From assembly GCF_900129245.1 (NCBI RefSeq), contig NZ_FQUT01000007.1, positions 124,001 through 188,000 of the forward strand: DNA of 64,000 nt, written 5' to 3'. Below are positions 9,086 through 18,578 of the stretch, one piece after another. Below the pieces are notes generated by a model. That model ran no database searches. It saw only the letters and a list, made by a program, of their open reading frames with translations, and was not told where the DNA came from. A program made the translations under genes and the position numbers. The stretch comes from Chryseobacterium arachidis (GTDB taxonomy: Bacteria; Bacteroidota; Bacteroidia; Flavobacteriales; Weeksellaceae). Numbering within the stretch: position 1 is the first letter of the stretch; the number at the start of each line of letters is the position of its first letter.

Positions 9086-10366
9086 TTATAATCCTGTTGC
9101 TTTTACATTCAGACCTCTTTCAGAGATTAATGTTTCTCTTACTTTAAGATTTCTGTACGCTGAAATCGGATCTAATGCCGCACCTGTCTGCAATCTCGCT
9201 GCTTTTAATAATGGACGCACGTCTGTTCTGTACGCATTCTGCAAAATTTCCTGTGCACGAACTACGTCATTGTTCAACTGAGCATCTTTCAATGCTTTTT
9301 GGTCGACCAAAAGAGCCTGTGCATAAGCAATTAGAATCGCTTCCAAAGACTGAATTAAATCTTCCAAAGGATCTTTGATGTTGTGACTTGCATCAATCAT
9401 CCAAGCCGGATAAGGGTTATTCGGATTGTTCTCGATTCCGTACACCAGTTCGTTGAAAATCAGGAATAATGCATAAGGTTTGATTGAACCTACCGTTAAA
9501 TCATCATCTCCATATTTGCTGTCGTTGAAGTGGAAACCTCCTAATTTACCTTTATACATCAAGGTTGCAACGATTTGTTCGATGTTTGAATTCGGTAAGT
9601 GGTGACCTAAATCTACCAAAGTATAGGCTCTATCTCCGCAAGCATTTGCCAGCATAAAAGATGTTCCCCAATCCTGGATGGTTGTTGAATAGAAATTCGG
9701 TTCGTATGGTTTATATTCGATGAATAATTTCCAGTCTTCCGGCATTTCTGCGTAGATTTCTTTTAAACTCTGTTCAGTTTTTGACAAAGCGGTCTGGAAA
9801 TTTAATTGTCCAGGGAAACTTGCTCCATCGGCCAACCAAACGGTTAAGCTTTTTGAGTCTAATTCTTTCCCGATTCTGATGACTTCTTTGTTATGCTCTA
9901 CTGCGTAAGCTCTTGCATCTTCATTTACCGCATTTAACGAACCAAATTTGTACGATTGTTTTGCGTTCGGCTGATCCTGGAATGTGTTTGAATTCATCGC
10001 ATCGAAAATCAATCCGTGAGAGGCTGCTTTTTCTTTAATCGCTGCAACATCACTCGGAATATCCCAAGGAATATGAAGAGAAACTGCTCCTGCAGAATGT
10101 GTTAAAGCGTGAATTAATCCTACATCATCTAATTTTTGTTCTAAAGAAGAGGGTTCGCCGCCGTAAGAAAACCTTCCGAAACGAGTTCCGCCTGCTCCCA
10201 AAGCCCAGCTTGGAATTGCCACTTGGAAGTCAGCAATTTTGTTGACAATTTCAGAAACGTTTGCTCCTGATTTTGTTAATTTATCTGATAAATATGCGAA
10301 GTCTGAATTGAAATTTTCAACCTCGCTTTTATTATTTTGTTCTATGATATCTTTTCCTATAATCAT
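9086..10366 (-). CDS. rhaI: L-rhamnose isomerase, RhaI (Pseudomonas stutzeri) type
   Basis: 426 residues, the length of the RhaI type rather than of E. coli RhaA. A TIM-barrel isomerase with metal ligands visible at Glu217 (FIEYKP), Asp252 (LVDLGHH), His279 (GGFHFND) and Asp325 (WMIDASH). It converts L-rhamnose to L-rhamnulose in the cytoplasm, the first catabolic step; the family is also known to act on other aldoses. It stands between the aldolase/dehydrogenase and the kinase. No copy of the 19-bp operator motif was found in front of it, so it is probably transcribed from the rhaEW promoter, although a hairpin at 10669-10707 may reduce read-through. Confidence 0.92.
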   Translation of the reverse strand: MIIGKDIIEQNNKSEVENFNSDFAYLSDKLTKSGANVSEIVNKIADFQVAIPSWALGAGGTRFGRFSYGGEPSSLEQKLDDVGLIHALTHSAGAVSLHIPWDIPSDVAAIKEKAASHGLIFDAMNSNTFQDQPNAKQSYKFGSLNAVNEDARAYAVEHNKEVIRIGKELDSKSLTVWLADGASFPGQLNFQTALSKTEQSLKEIYAEMPEDWKLFIEYKPYEPNFYSTTIQDWGTSFMLANACGDRAYTLVDLGHHLPNSNIEQIVATLMYKGKLGGFHFNDSKYGDDDLTVGSIKPYALFLIFNELVYGIENNPNNPYPAWMIDASHNIKDPLEDLIQSLEAILIAYAQALLVDQKALKDAQLNNDVVRAQEILQNAYRTDVRPLLKAARLQTGAALDPISAYRNLKVRETLISERGLNVKATGL

Positions 10367-10380
10367 ATTTTGATTTTTGA

Positions 10381-10551
10381 TTTTACCACAAAAGTCACAA
10401 AAGACCTTTTTTATTTTTAAAGTTTAAAATTATTGAAAATAAAAGTTCAAAAAAGCTTTGCTATATTGAAAATAACTTTCATAATCCTTTTTTGATCTTA
10501 TCAGAATTTTAATAATATCTCTAAGAAACTTTTGTGTCTTTTGTGGTTAAA
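10381..10551. repeat. 171-bp MITE-like element with terminal inverted repeats
   Basis: Left edge TTTTACCACAAAAGTCACAA and right edge TTGTGTCTTTTGTGGTTAAA are inverted copies with few mismatches. There is no open frame inside. The same edge sequences recur singly or in pairs near 22660-22891, 28932-29030 and 61018-61200, always between genes. Confidence 0.65.
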
Positions 10552-10557
10552 TTATTA

Positions 10558-10605
10558 TTATCTTGGGAACGCATTTGTCATTCCGCCATCTACATTGATG
10601 ATATT
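10558..10605 (-). pseudogene. Remnant of a second rhaEW 3' end
   Basis: Read on the minus strand this stretch encodes NIINVDGGMTNAFPR and a stop codon. It matches the true C-terminus of the aldolase/dehydrogenase (NIINVDGGMANAFPR) with about 42 of 46 bases the same. It lies 117 bp past the real stop codon and has no start. It is the scar of a duplication, or of a lost paralogue, of the aldolase/dehydrogenase gene. Confidence 0.75.
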
Positions 10606-10668
10606 TCTTTTCCATAGGGCTTCACCCTATGCTGTTTTATGTCGCCACTTTGTGGCTTGGAGAGAAAA

Positions 10669-10707
10669 CAATTGATTAAACTAACACAAATGCGGTTTAA
10701 TCAATTG
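10669..10707 (-). terminator. Perfect 13-bp stem-loop after rhaEW, possible terminator or mRNA-end structure
   Basis: CAATTGATTAAAC and GTTTAATCAATTG are perfect inverted copies with a 13-nt loop, 15 bp after the rhaEW stop; on the minus strand TTTTCTCTCC follows. A second hairpin, CATAGGG-CTTCA-CCCTATG, lies at 10613-10631. Both sit between rhaEW and rhaI and may set unequal expression or stabilise the mRNA end. Confidence 0.55.
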
Positions 10708-10721
10708 CTTATTCTATAGTT

Positions 10722-12824
10722 TTATCTCGGGAACGCATTTGCCATTCCACCGTCTACATTGATGATATTCCCTGTAGATTTATCTAAAATCGCAACACAC
10801 GCAAACACTCCGTTGGCGATATCTTCCGGAAGAATAATTTCGTTTAAAAGGTTTCTTTTTGCGTAGAATGCAGGCAATTCTTCAACGGTGATTCCGTTGG
10901 CTTTTGCACGGCCTTCTGCCCAAGAACCTTCCCATATTTTGCTTCCAACGATTACGCCGTCAGGATTTACAACATTCACACGGATTTTATCTGTTGCCAA
11001 TTCTGCTGCCAATAACCTCGTCATATGCTGTTGCGCTGCTTTTGCTGTTCCGTAAGCTACGTTATTTGGGCCTGCAACCAAACCATTTTTACTTGCAATA
11101 TTTACGATGTCGCCACCTAAATTTTGCTTTTTCATAATTTCTACACCGCTTTTTGACATCAGGAACTGACCTTTTACCAAAACATTTTCCAGCAAATCCC
11201 AGTCTTTGGTGGTCGTATCTTCCAATGATTTAGAAATCGCCAAACCAGCTGAATGAACGATAATATCTACTCCACCGAAAGCCAAAACTGTTTCTTTGAA
11301 AGCATTGGCAATCGCTTCTTCGCTCGTTACATCACACTGAACAGCAACCGCCTGATCTTTGTTGTATTTTGAAGTTGCAGATTCTACCGCTTCTGTATTT
11401 AAATCGGTATAAACGACAACTGCCCCTTCAGCAACCATTTTATCAGCAATTGCCTGTCCGATTCCGCCTCCGGCTCCGGTTACGATAGCAATTTTTCTTG
11501 ACAATGGCTTTTCTTTCGGCATTCTCTGAAGTTTTGCTTCTTCCAATAACCAATATTCGATGTCGAATGCTTCCTGTCTTGGTAATGAAGTGTATTCAGA
11601 AATGGCTTCTGCACCTCTCATTACGTTAATTGCGTTCACATAAAACTCGCTTGCAACACGTGTTGTCTGCTTATCTTTTGAGAAACTGAACATTCCCACT
11701 CCCGGATAAATGATGATCACCGGATTCGGATCACGCATTGCAGGGCTGTTTGGATGCTTACAAGTTTCGTAATAGTCTTTGTATTCCTGTCTGTATTGCT
11801 CGAAAAGTGGATTTAATTTTTCTAAAATCGCTTTAGAATCTGTTAAATCTTCATTTTTATCTAAAGTTAAAACTAAAGGTTGAATTTTAGTTCTCAGGAA
11901 GTGATCCGGGCAAGAAGTTCCAAGCGGAGCCAATCTTTCCAAGTCATTACTGTTGATGTATTCCAACACGACATCGCTGTCTGTGAAATGACCTACCATT
12001 CTGTTTTCAGAAGAAGCCAAACCTCTTAGTAAAGGCATAATCTGAGCTGCTTTTTCTTTACGCTCTTCAGCTGGAAGGGATTCTACTTTTTGTCCGCCAA
12101 AAACCTGACCTTTTTCTTCGATTTTTTTAGCGATATATTCAGAAGCCATTTCGATCACTTCCAAACTGTTGATGTAAGATTCGTAAGAAGTATCTCCCCA
12201 AGTAAATAAACCGTGGCTTCCTAACACAATCCCTCTGATTCCAGGATTATCGTTTAAACATTTTTCTAACTGTAAACCTAAGTCAAACCCTGGTTTTTGC
12301 CAAGGCACCCACCCCATTGTATCGCCCCAGATTTCTTTAGTTACCGCCTGACTATCTTTTGCTGCAGCAACTGCAATAAGAGCATCCGGGTGAAGGTGGT
12401 CGATATGTTTAAATGGAAGAAGTCCGTGAAGTGGCGTATCAATAGAAGGCGCTTTGCTGTCTAAATCGTAAATACAGTGATTGAAAAGCCCAACCATTCT
12501 GTCTTCGTCTGCCAAACCTTCGTATACATTTTTAAGATTTCTTAATCTTTCTGTGTACAAACCAGCAATCCCTTTTCTCGTCAGCGTTCCGATGTCACCA
12601 CCTGAACCTTTTACCCACATTACCTCAACTTCTTCATTCGTTAAAGGGTCTTTCTCGATGGTTTTACAGCTTGTGTTTCCGCCTCCATAATTGGTGATTC
12701 TAAGGTCTGCTCCCAAAATGTTTGAACGGTATAAAAATAAAGCAACCTGGTCATCTCCGAAAGATGCTGCTTTTTCATCATCCCACAAATAGTCTACGTA
12801 TTTGAATGTTTTTACTTTTTCCAT
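10722..12824 (-). CDS. rhaEW: Bifunctional L-rhamnulose-1-phosphate aldolase / L-lactaldehyde dehydrogenase
   Basis: 700 residues with two domains. Residues about 15-430 are a class II aldolase with zinc ligands in HLH (His143, His145) and GSHG (His204). Residues about 443-700 are a short-chain dehydrogenase with TGAGGGIG at 449-456, Ser578 and the YGTAK motif (Tyr591, Lys595). Fused RhaEW enzymes are known to split rhamnulose-1-phosphate to DHAP and L-lactaldehyde and then oxidise the aldehyde to L-lactate with NAD+. It is the first gene of the rhamnose operon and has a motif-plus-promoter block at 12853-12898. A fragment of a second 3' end lies downstream. Confidence 0.92.
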   Translation of the reverse strand: MEKVKTFKYVDYLWDDEKAASFGDDQVALFLYRSNILGADLRITNYGGGNTSCKTIEKDPLTNEEVEVMWVKGSGGDIGTLTRKGIAGLYTERLRNLKNVYEGLADEDRMVGLFNHCIYDLDSKAPSIDTPLHGLLPFKHIDHLHPDALIAVAAAKDSQAVTKEIWGDTMGWVPWQKPGFDLGLQLEKCLNDNPGIRGIVLGSHGLFTWGDTSYESYINSLEVIEMASEYIAKKIEEKGQVFGGQKVESLPAEERKEKAAQIMPLLRGLASSENRMVGHFTDSDVVLEYINSNDLERLAPLGTSCPDHFLRTKIQPLVLTLDKNEDLTDSKAILEKLNPLFEQYRQEYKDYYETCKHPNSPAMRDPNPVIIIYPGVGMFSFSKDKQTTRVASEFYVNAINVMRGAEAISEYTSLPRQEAFDIEYWLLEEAKLQRMPKEKPLSRKIAIVTGAGGGIGQAIADKMVAEGAVVVYTDLNTEAVESATSKYNKDQAVAVQCDVTSEEAIANAFKETVLAFGGVDIIVHSAGLAISKSLEDTTTKDWDLLENVLVKGQFLMSKSGVEIMKKQNLGGDIVNIASKNGLVAGPNNVAYGTAKAAQQHMTRLLAAELATDKIRVNVVNPDGVIVGSKIWEGSWAEGRAKANGITVEELPAFYAKRNLLNEIILPEDIANGVFACVAILDKSTGNIINVDGGMANAFPR

Positions 12825-12852
12825 TGTTTGTCTTATATTTCTAAATCTTACC

Positions 12853-12898
12853 CAAAATTAGACTGTAATATTTTTTACCGCATCCCGTACTATACTGC
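12853..12898 (-). promoter_or_regulatory. rhaEW promoter with regulon operator motif
   Basis: On the minus strand a full-match -7 box TAATTTTG (12853-12860) lies 19 bp downstream of the operator-like sequence GCATCCCGTACTATACTGC (12880-12898, given on the plus strand). The same motif and exact spacing are found before susC, rhaT and the GH28 gene. An operator covering the -33 region at a fixed distance suggests activation by a bound regulator. Confidence 0.65.
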
Positions 12899-13016
12899 TA
12901 AATGCTTTATTTAAAGATAAATTAATGTTTTCTTTTTTTAATTCACCTTTTAACGACTTACTCCAATCTGATTGGGTTATAATGATTAATATTTTGTGAT
13001 TATATACTTAAAAAAA

Positions 13017-13119
13017 TTAAACATTAAGAAATTTGAAGCTTAAAAGTTTCGGTAGAATCATAACATATTGTATATCTTATTCCTGACCTCTTAATTAAAA
13101 CTTCAATTCCTTAATGTTT
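13017..13119. repeat. 103-bp inverted-repeat element, CATTAAG family, copy 2
   Basis: TTAAACATTAAGAAATTTGAAG at the left (quoted as TTAAACATTAAG then AAATTTGAAG) is mirrored by CTTCAATTCCTTAATG plus TTTAA at the right, about 20 of 22 positions matching. With the promoter at 12853-12898 it fills the gap 12825-13145. Confidence 0.7.
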
Positions 13120-13145
13120 AAAATTTAATGAATTATTACTTCTGA

Positions 13146-15206
13146 TTAATATCCAGGTAACTGACTCAGATTAGGGTTATCAACTAATGGATGACCCGCT
13201 GATTGAGCAGCAAAAGGAAGTAGCTCTGTTTTATTCGGTACAAATCCGTAGAACAAACCATCTCCACCACCTTCGATCCAGTTTGGATAAGTTCCTCCGT
13301 TTTCCGCAGAACCCGTTGGTTTTGTGTAAATGATATTTCCGATTTGAAGAGTATTAAATCCTCCTGTAAACCCTACCGCTTTCCTTGCATTACCATTAAA
13401 TGTACTTGTATACGCCTGGAACATATTGGCAGGATACCATTTGTCCTCAGCCGTTGAAGTTTGTCCGTTTGCTAATGCAATAGCCTTCAAAGTTGTCTGA
13501 TAAGCTGCATAACCTGATGAACTTGTAGGAACGGCCTGAACTTGCGCAATCTGTGCAGGATCTGTTAAATCGATGTAAGTAACCGCTAAAAACGGATCTC
13601 CGTAAACCTGTGCATTTTTGTGATATTTATAAAGACGATAAATCGGTGTTGAAGCAAACTGACCTGTACGGTTCGACAAGTTTTTCATTGCCTGTTTCGT
13701 AGCATTGATTTCACTGGCAATACGATTCATCCTTATTAAATCTGTACGAAGCATAAATTCATCCGAAAATTCCCACTTCCGTTCCTGAACCAAAGCATCT
13801 TCAAATGCTTGCTGACCACTCGGAATTGCCATAGACCCGATTCCTGCACGATTTCTTACTTGTTGTAAAGCAGCAATTCCTGCTGCTGTAGGTCCTCCGT
13901 TTAAATAATTCTGAGTTTCTGCATACATCAATAATACGTCAGCATATCGAATGATAGGAATATTCAGGTTACGTGCATCTGCAGCCTGCGGCTCCACACA
14001 CCAGCTGATTCTGAATTTACCCGGCATAATACAAGAATAGGTAGTCCCTACATCTACCCAAGTATCACTTGCTGCCCCTGTATTTAAGAAATAGATACTG
14101 TAAGAAGTACAGGCCACGTCTCTACGTTTATCTAACTGATTGAAAGAAAGATAGTAACTTGGAAGTATAAACTGTAATGCCTTACGAGAACCGTAAGTTC
14201 CCCCTCTTGAACCCGGATGTGCATATACTCCAAATGCTGAGTTGGTGTTAGGTCCATATTCAGCGATATGCCAAAGCATCTCCTGATTTACAGCCGCAAA
14301 ATTTCTTCTGTCAAAATTAAACCATAGTGCTTCAAAACCACTTTTTCCTCCCTGAGCCTGAACTAAGCTGTTAGTACCTCCATTAATTACCGAAGCTGCT
14401 GCAGCATCTGCAATCTGATACAGTTGCTGAACTCTTGCATTATCCGGACGGCGAGACATTGTACCTGGTGCTCCAGTATTCAGATCCCAACGCAGAGAAT
14501 ATCCTGCTGCATACAAAGCAATTCTTGCCAACAATGCATTGGTTGATTGTTTGTTTAATCTTTCCGGTGACCCGTTCGATGTCGGTAAATTATTTATTGA
14601 TTCCTGAATATCAGCAATAATACGGTCGTATATTCCGTCTCGTGGAGAACGTTTAGGATACAGCGTGCTTGGATCACTAGGATCTGCTTCTTCCAAAGGA
14701 ATCCAGATTGCTGGTACGTCACCATACACACGGATTAAGTTATAGTAACAGAATGCACGAATAGCCTTTGCCTCCGCTAACAGAGCATCACGTTTCGGAC
14801 TAGCCGGCATTGTTGGCAACCTGCTGATTGCAATATTAGATCGTTCTATCACCGCATACATTGCCGCATAAATACCTGTAATCGTATTAGGAGTATAGGC
14901 ATCATATTGATAGTTACATATATTGTATTTGGAATTATTGGTAGATCCGTCTTCTGCAGAATGAGTTACCGTATCTCCTGCTCCTAATTGGTAAAACATT
15001 TCTGTCGGAACCAAACCTCTGTAAAGCCCCTGAACGAAAGCATCTGCAGTCTCTATATTGGTAAATACCGATTCGGTATCAGATGAATTATAAGCGGGTT
15101 GATTTAAAAAATCATCGCTACAGGAACTAATGCTTAAACCAGCAACCAAAATCGTTGGAACGATTATAAGTGCTTTTATAAGGTTTTTGTTAAATATATT
15201 TTTCAT
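13146..15206 (-). CDS. SusD/RagB-family outer-membrane glycan-binding lipoprotein
   Basis: 686 residues with a lipoprotein signal peptide whose lipobox Cys is near residue 29 (ISSC), followed by SDDFLNQPAYNSSD, the usual SusD start. The N-terminal helical TPR region carries EAKAIRAFCYYNLIRVYGDVP and the C-terminal part has RYADVLLMYAETQNYLN, both diagnostic. It would cap the SusC channel on the cell surface and bind the incoming glycan. It follows susC with 17 bp between them, so the two form one unit. Longer than a typical SusD (about 500-600), which may mean extra surface loops. The ligand is inferred from the locus to be rhamnogalacturonan fragments. Confidence 0.93.
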   Translation of the reverse strand: MKNIFNKNLIKALIIVPTILVAGLSISSCSDDFLNQPAYNSSDTESVFTNIETADAFVQGLYRGLVPTEMFYQLGAGDTVTHSAEDGSTNNSKYNICNYQYDAYTPNTITGIYAAMYAVIERSNIAISRLPTMPASPKRDALLAEAKAIRAFCYYNLIRVYGDVPAIWIPLEEADPSDPSTLYPKRSPRDGIYDRIIADIQESINNLPTSNGSPERLNKQSTNALLARIALYAAGYSLRWDLNTGAPGTMSRRPDNARVQQLYQIADAAAASVINGGTNSLVQAQGGKSGFEALWFNFDRRNFAAVNQEMLWHIAEYGPNTNSAFGVYAHPGSRGGTYGSRKALQFILPSYYLSFNQLDKRRDVACTSYSIYFLNTGAASDTWVDVGTTYSCIMPGKFRISWCVEPQAADARNLNIPIIRYADVLLMYAETQNYLNGGPTAAGIAALQQVRNRAGIGSMAIPSGQQAFEDALVQERKWEFSDEFMLRTDLIRMNRIASEINATKQAMKNLSNRTGQFASTPIYRLYKYHKNAQVYGDPFLAVTYIDLTDPAQIAQVQAVPTSSSGYAAYQTTLKAIALANGQTSTAEDKWYPANMFQAYTSTFNGNARKAVGFTGGFNTLQIGNIIYTKPTGSAENGGTYPNWIEGGGDGLFYGFVPNKTELLPFAAQSAGHPLVDNPNLSQLPGY

Positions 15207-15223
15207 GATGAAAACATTAAATA

Positions 15224-18200
15224 TTAAAAAGTTAAATTGATACCCAGAACATAGCTTCTGGATCTTGGGAATGAAGAACTATCATATCCAGGTGTAACCG
15301 TAACCCCACTTGCCGCTGAAACTTCCGGGTCAAAACCTGAATATCCTGTAATGGTTGCCAAATTATTAACGGTAGCATAAATACGTGCATTCGTCAATTT
15401 AATATGACTCAAAAATTCTTTCGGAAACGAGTACCCCAAAGTTACCATGGAAATTCTTAAATAAGAACCATCTTCTACATAATATGAGGAAGGATAAGTA
15501 ATATAACTTGAGTTTGTCGTGCTTAGGCTCCAAAGACGTGAATTTTCATCAGGGTTAAGTTCCTTTAATCTCGCCAGATTTGTTGTTGCCTGTCCTGTAT
15601 TCGGGTCAATCACACGATAATAATTATCCCCAAATTCTGAAGGTACATTTTGGAACATCGCATAAGGACTCATACTATGCTTTGTCGCATTATAAACATC
15701 TCCTCCAACGCTGAACTTTAAAAATACTGCCAGATCAAAGCCTTTGTAAGAGAAGTTATTGCTGATTCCCCCGATAAAATCCGGAGTACCATTTCCTATC
15801 TTTACCATCTTTCTTGTAAACTGATCTCCGGCAGCATTATCCGCCGCAAACTTAATATCACCCGGTTTTGGTGTTCCTGATGCAGGTTTTACTACCCCTG
15901 GTTTTAAAGTTAATGTTCCGTTGGCCGCCTGGGTAAAGTCATCAGTCGTATAAATTCCCTGATAAACATATCCATACATATCCCCTAATTCTTCTCCTAC
16001 TGTAGCATAATAGGTTACCATGCCCGCTCTGTTGCTTCCTGCTCCGAAAGTTTTAGAAGTTATTCCGTCTTCTAATGACAATACTTTTGACTTATTAAAT
16101 CCAATGTTTGCATCCGTAGACCATCTGAAGTTTTCAGATTTTAAGTTGATAGAGTTTAAAGTGAATTCCATACCGGTATTTTTCATGGAACCAATATTCT
16201 TAAATGTGGTTTTATATCCTGTAGAAGCGGGAAGTATAGTTTCAAGCAACATTTTGCTTACATTATTATTATACCACTCGGAAGTCAACTTAATTCTATT
16301 ATTAAAAAAAGCCAAATCTACTCCTATGTTGGTAGATCTCATCTCTTCCCATTGTACCCAACGATTCCCTAAAACAGAGCTGGTAACTAATGCTAAATTC
16401 CCCACTGTATTATTCATAGGGTAATCTGTTCCTACCACATTGGTTCTAAATACGTTGTTAGGTAAACTATTGTTACCCACAATTCCATATTCAAATCTGA
16501 ACTTTACATCATTGATATATTTATCAATTTTAGAACCTTTCCAGAAGCCTTCTTCAGAAACTCTCCATGCAGCCGCCACAGACGGAAATACCCCATATTT
16601 ATTACCTGGTCCAAATTTTGAAGAACCGTCACGACGGATGGTTCCTGTTAGTAAATAACGATTATCATAATTGTAATTTACACGCGCGAAATATGAAATT
16701 AAGCTATATGATGATCTGTCTGCATCCTTATCAGCAACTGTAGCATTACTAATGTCATCTAATCCGTAATTTAGAATAGAAGGGAATTTTATTAGCCTCA
16801 TGCTATTGCTTTCACTTTCCTGGTAGAGAATTTCATTTCCAATTAGTCCGGTGATTTTATGTTTTTCACCTAACGTTTTATTATAAGTCAATGTATTTGT
16901 TACCTGATATCTGTACGCTTCAGAATTTCCAATACTCCCGTTGATTCCCGTGTTAATAGGATCCGTAAGATATGCACGAGAATTTTTATCTGAAAAAGCC
17001 ATTGATTTACTGTTCGTCCAATTGTAAGACCCTGCTGTTCTGAATGTGAAATCTTTTAACAAATCAAATTCTAACCCAACATTTGCTAAAAATGTTCTGG
17101 CTCTTCTGTTTTGAGTTGAGGCTCTGGTTTCTACATATGGGTTTTCTGTATCAAAACTTGAATCTAGAGCGGAGAAATCAGGGAAAGTCTGCGTTTCAAA
17201 AAGTTGATCCTGTGTAAATAGTGTTCCTCCGGTAATAGGCTGAAGCAATATTTTCTTCATTCCCGAATATGCTCCACCACCGTTTGTAGAATTGGAAGTA
17301 AACATTGAGCTGAAATCCAAACGAATTCCTTTAGCCAATTCTGAGTTGATATTAGCACGTAACGAGTTTCTTGTCTCGCTAAAATTTTGCAATAAACCGT
17401 CCTGCTTATTGTAATTATAACTGATAAAGGTCTGTGTTTTATCTGTCCCTGCCGAAACGCTCACATTATGGTTTTGTGTTAAACCTGTACCACCCAACAT
17501 TTTTTCCTGCCAGTCTAATGCAGACGCTGATGCGTAACGATTATTTATTCTGTTATAGACGCCAGTATAAAATCCAGGAGAATCTACCCCTAAGCTGTTA
17601 TCGAAAACATTACTCCACTGGGTTGTTTTTCCCTGAAGCTGAGCCATCTCATATTGATATTTTACATACTGCTCAGAATTGGAAACCATATCCAATTTTT
17701 TTGAAAGCATATCAAATGACATGAAAGAGTTGTAGTTGATGGTCACCCTTCCTTTTTTACCTGTCTTCGTTTTAATAACAATAATACCATTAGAACCACG
17801 AGCTCCATAAATAGCAATCGCCGAAGCACCTTTCAAAACATCGATACTTTCAATATCATTTGGATTAATAATATTTAATGCATTGTCCAGCTGAAAACCA
17901 TCTACAATATAAAGTGGTTCCGTACCCTGAGTAATAGATGCACCACCACGAACGGTGACGTTGGCAGTAGCTCCGGGGGCACCACCTGCCGTAACAATAT
18001 TCAAACCGGCCGCTCTTCCCTGTAATGCCTGTAAAGCATTCATTGCGGGCGTTGCCGCCAAATCTTTTGCCGAAACTGAAGATACCGATCCCGTTAAGTC
18101 TGATTTCTTAACTTTACCATAACCGATAACTACCACTTCTTCAATATCTTTAGTCTTGTCTTTCACAGTATCACTTACTGTCTTTTGCCCGAACATAAAG

Positions 18201-18268
18201 CCAGACGCAAGCAAAAATAGCGGTGCGATAAGTGGCTTAAAATTCTTCTGTTTGATTTTAATAGACAT
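15224..18268 (-). CDS. SusC/RagA-family TonB-dependent outer-membrane transporter
   Basis: 1014 residues. A signal peptide (1 to about 27, ending FMFGQ) is followed almost at once by a TonB-box-like segment (DIEEVVVIGYG) and the plug domain (LQGRAAGLNIV ... PLYIVDGFQLD ... IDVLKGASAIAIYGARGSNGIIVIKT). The rest is a 22-strand barrel ending in FPRSRSYVLGINLTF. The N-terminal carboxypeptidase-regulatory-like domain found in many SusC proteins is absent. Works with the SusD protein just downstream to import oligosaccharides into the periplasm using TonB energy. The promoter block is at 18287-18332. Confidence 0.94.
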   Translation of the reverse strand: MSIKIKQKNFKPLIAPLFLLASGFMFGQKTVSDTVKDKTKDIEEVVVIGYGKVKKSDLTGSVSSVSAKDLAATPAMNALQALQGRAAGLNIVTAGGAPGATANVTVRGGASITQGTEPLYIVDGFQLDNALNIINPNDIESIDVLKGASAIAIYGARGSNGIIVIKTKTGKKGRVTINYNSFMSFDMLSKKLDMVSNSEQYVKYQYEMAQLQGKTTQWSNVFDNSLGVDSPGFYTGVYNRINNRYASASALDWQEKMLGGTGLTQNHNVSVSAGTDKTQTFISYNYNKQDGLLQNFSETRNSLRANINSELAKGIRLDFSSMFTSNSTNGGGAYSGMKKILLQPITGGTLFTQDQLFETQTFPDFSALDSSFDTENPYVETRASTQNRRARTFLANVGLEFDLLKDFTFRTAGSYNWTNSKSMAFSDKNSRAYLTDPINTGINGSIGNSEAYRYQVTNTLTYNKTLGEKHKITGLIGNEILYQESESNSMRLIKFPSILNYGLDDISNATVADKDADRSSYSLISYFARVNYNYDNRYLLTGTIRRDGSSKFGPGNKYGVFPSVAAAWRVSEEGFWKGSKIDKYINDVKFRFEYGIVGNNSLPNNVFRTNVVGTDYPMNNTVGNLALVTSSVLGNRWVQWEEMRSTNIGVDLAFFNNRIKLTSEWYNNNVSKMLLETILPASTGYKTTFKNIGSMKNTGMEFTLNSINLKSENFRWSTDANIGFNKSKVLSLEDGITSKTFGAGSNRAGMVTYYATVGEELGDMYGYVYQGIYTTDDFTQAANGTLTLKPGVVKPASGTPKPGDIKFAADNAAGDQFTRKMVKIGNGTPDFIGGISNNFSYKGFDLAVFLKFSVGGDVYNATKHSMSPYAMFQNVPSEFGDNYYRVIDPNTGQATTNLARLKELNPDENSRLWSLSTTNSSYITYPSSYYVEDGSYLRISMVTLGYSFPKEFLSHIKLTNARIYATVNNLATITGYSGFDPEVSAASGVTVTPGYDSSSFPRSRSYVLGINLTF

Positions 18269-18286
18269 ATATTAATTTTTACATTA

Positions 18287-18332
18287 CCAAAATACACCGT
18301 TACAGAAATTCTGGCATCCTGCAATATCCTGC
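18287..18332 (-). promoter_or_regulatory. susC promoter with regulon operator motif
   Basis: Operator-like GCATCCTGCAATATCCTGC (18314-18332, plus strand) is 19 bp upstream, in transcription sense, of the -7-like box TATTTTGG (18287-18294). Here the motif is also a direct repeat of ATCCTGC with a 10-bp period. Confidence 0.65.
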
Positions 18333-18497
18333 ATCGAAATATTCATAATTTAACTTAAATAAATGTAAACATTCTAAGCAATAAACAAAAACCTTAAAAA
18401 TTTAATCACAATATATGGAATTAAATTTAAAATCCGCAATATTTTGATTATCAAAAAGTTTTATCGTGCTTTCGAAAAATACATTTTCTAATATAAA

Positions 18498-18522
18498 AAG
18501 GTGCTGAAAAGATCAGCACCTT
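18498..18522 (-). terminator. Terminator after rhaT
   Basis: AAGGTGCTGA and TCAGCACCTT are perfect arms with a 5-nt loop; on the minus strand TTTATATT follows. It separates rhaT from susC, so the two have separate transcripts. Confidence 0.85.
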
Positions 18523-18578
18523 CGAGAAATTAAACTATATTATCCGATATGAAATAATAAACTTGGTTAAAAAAAATT

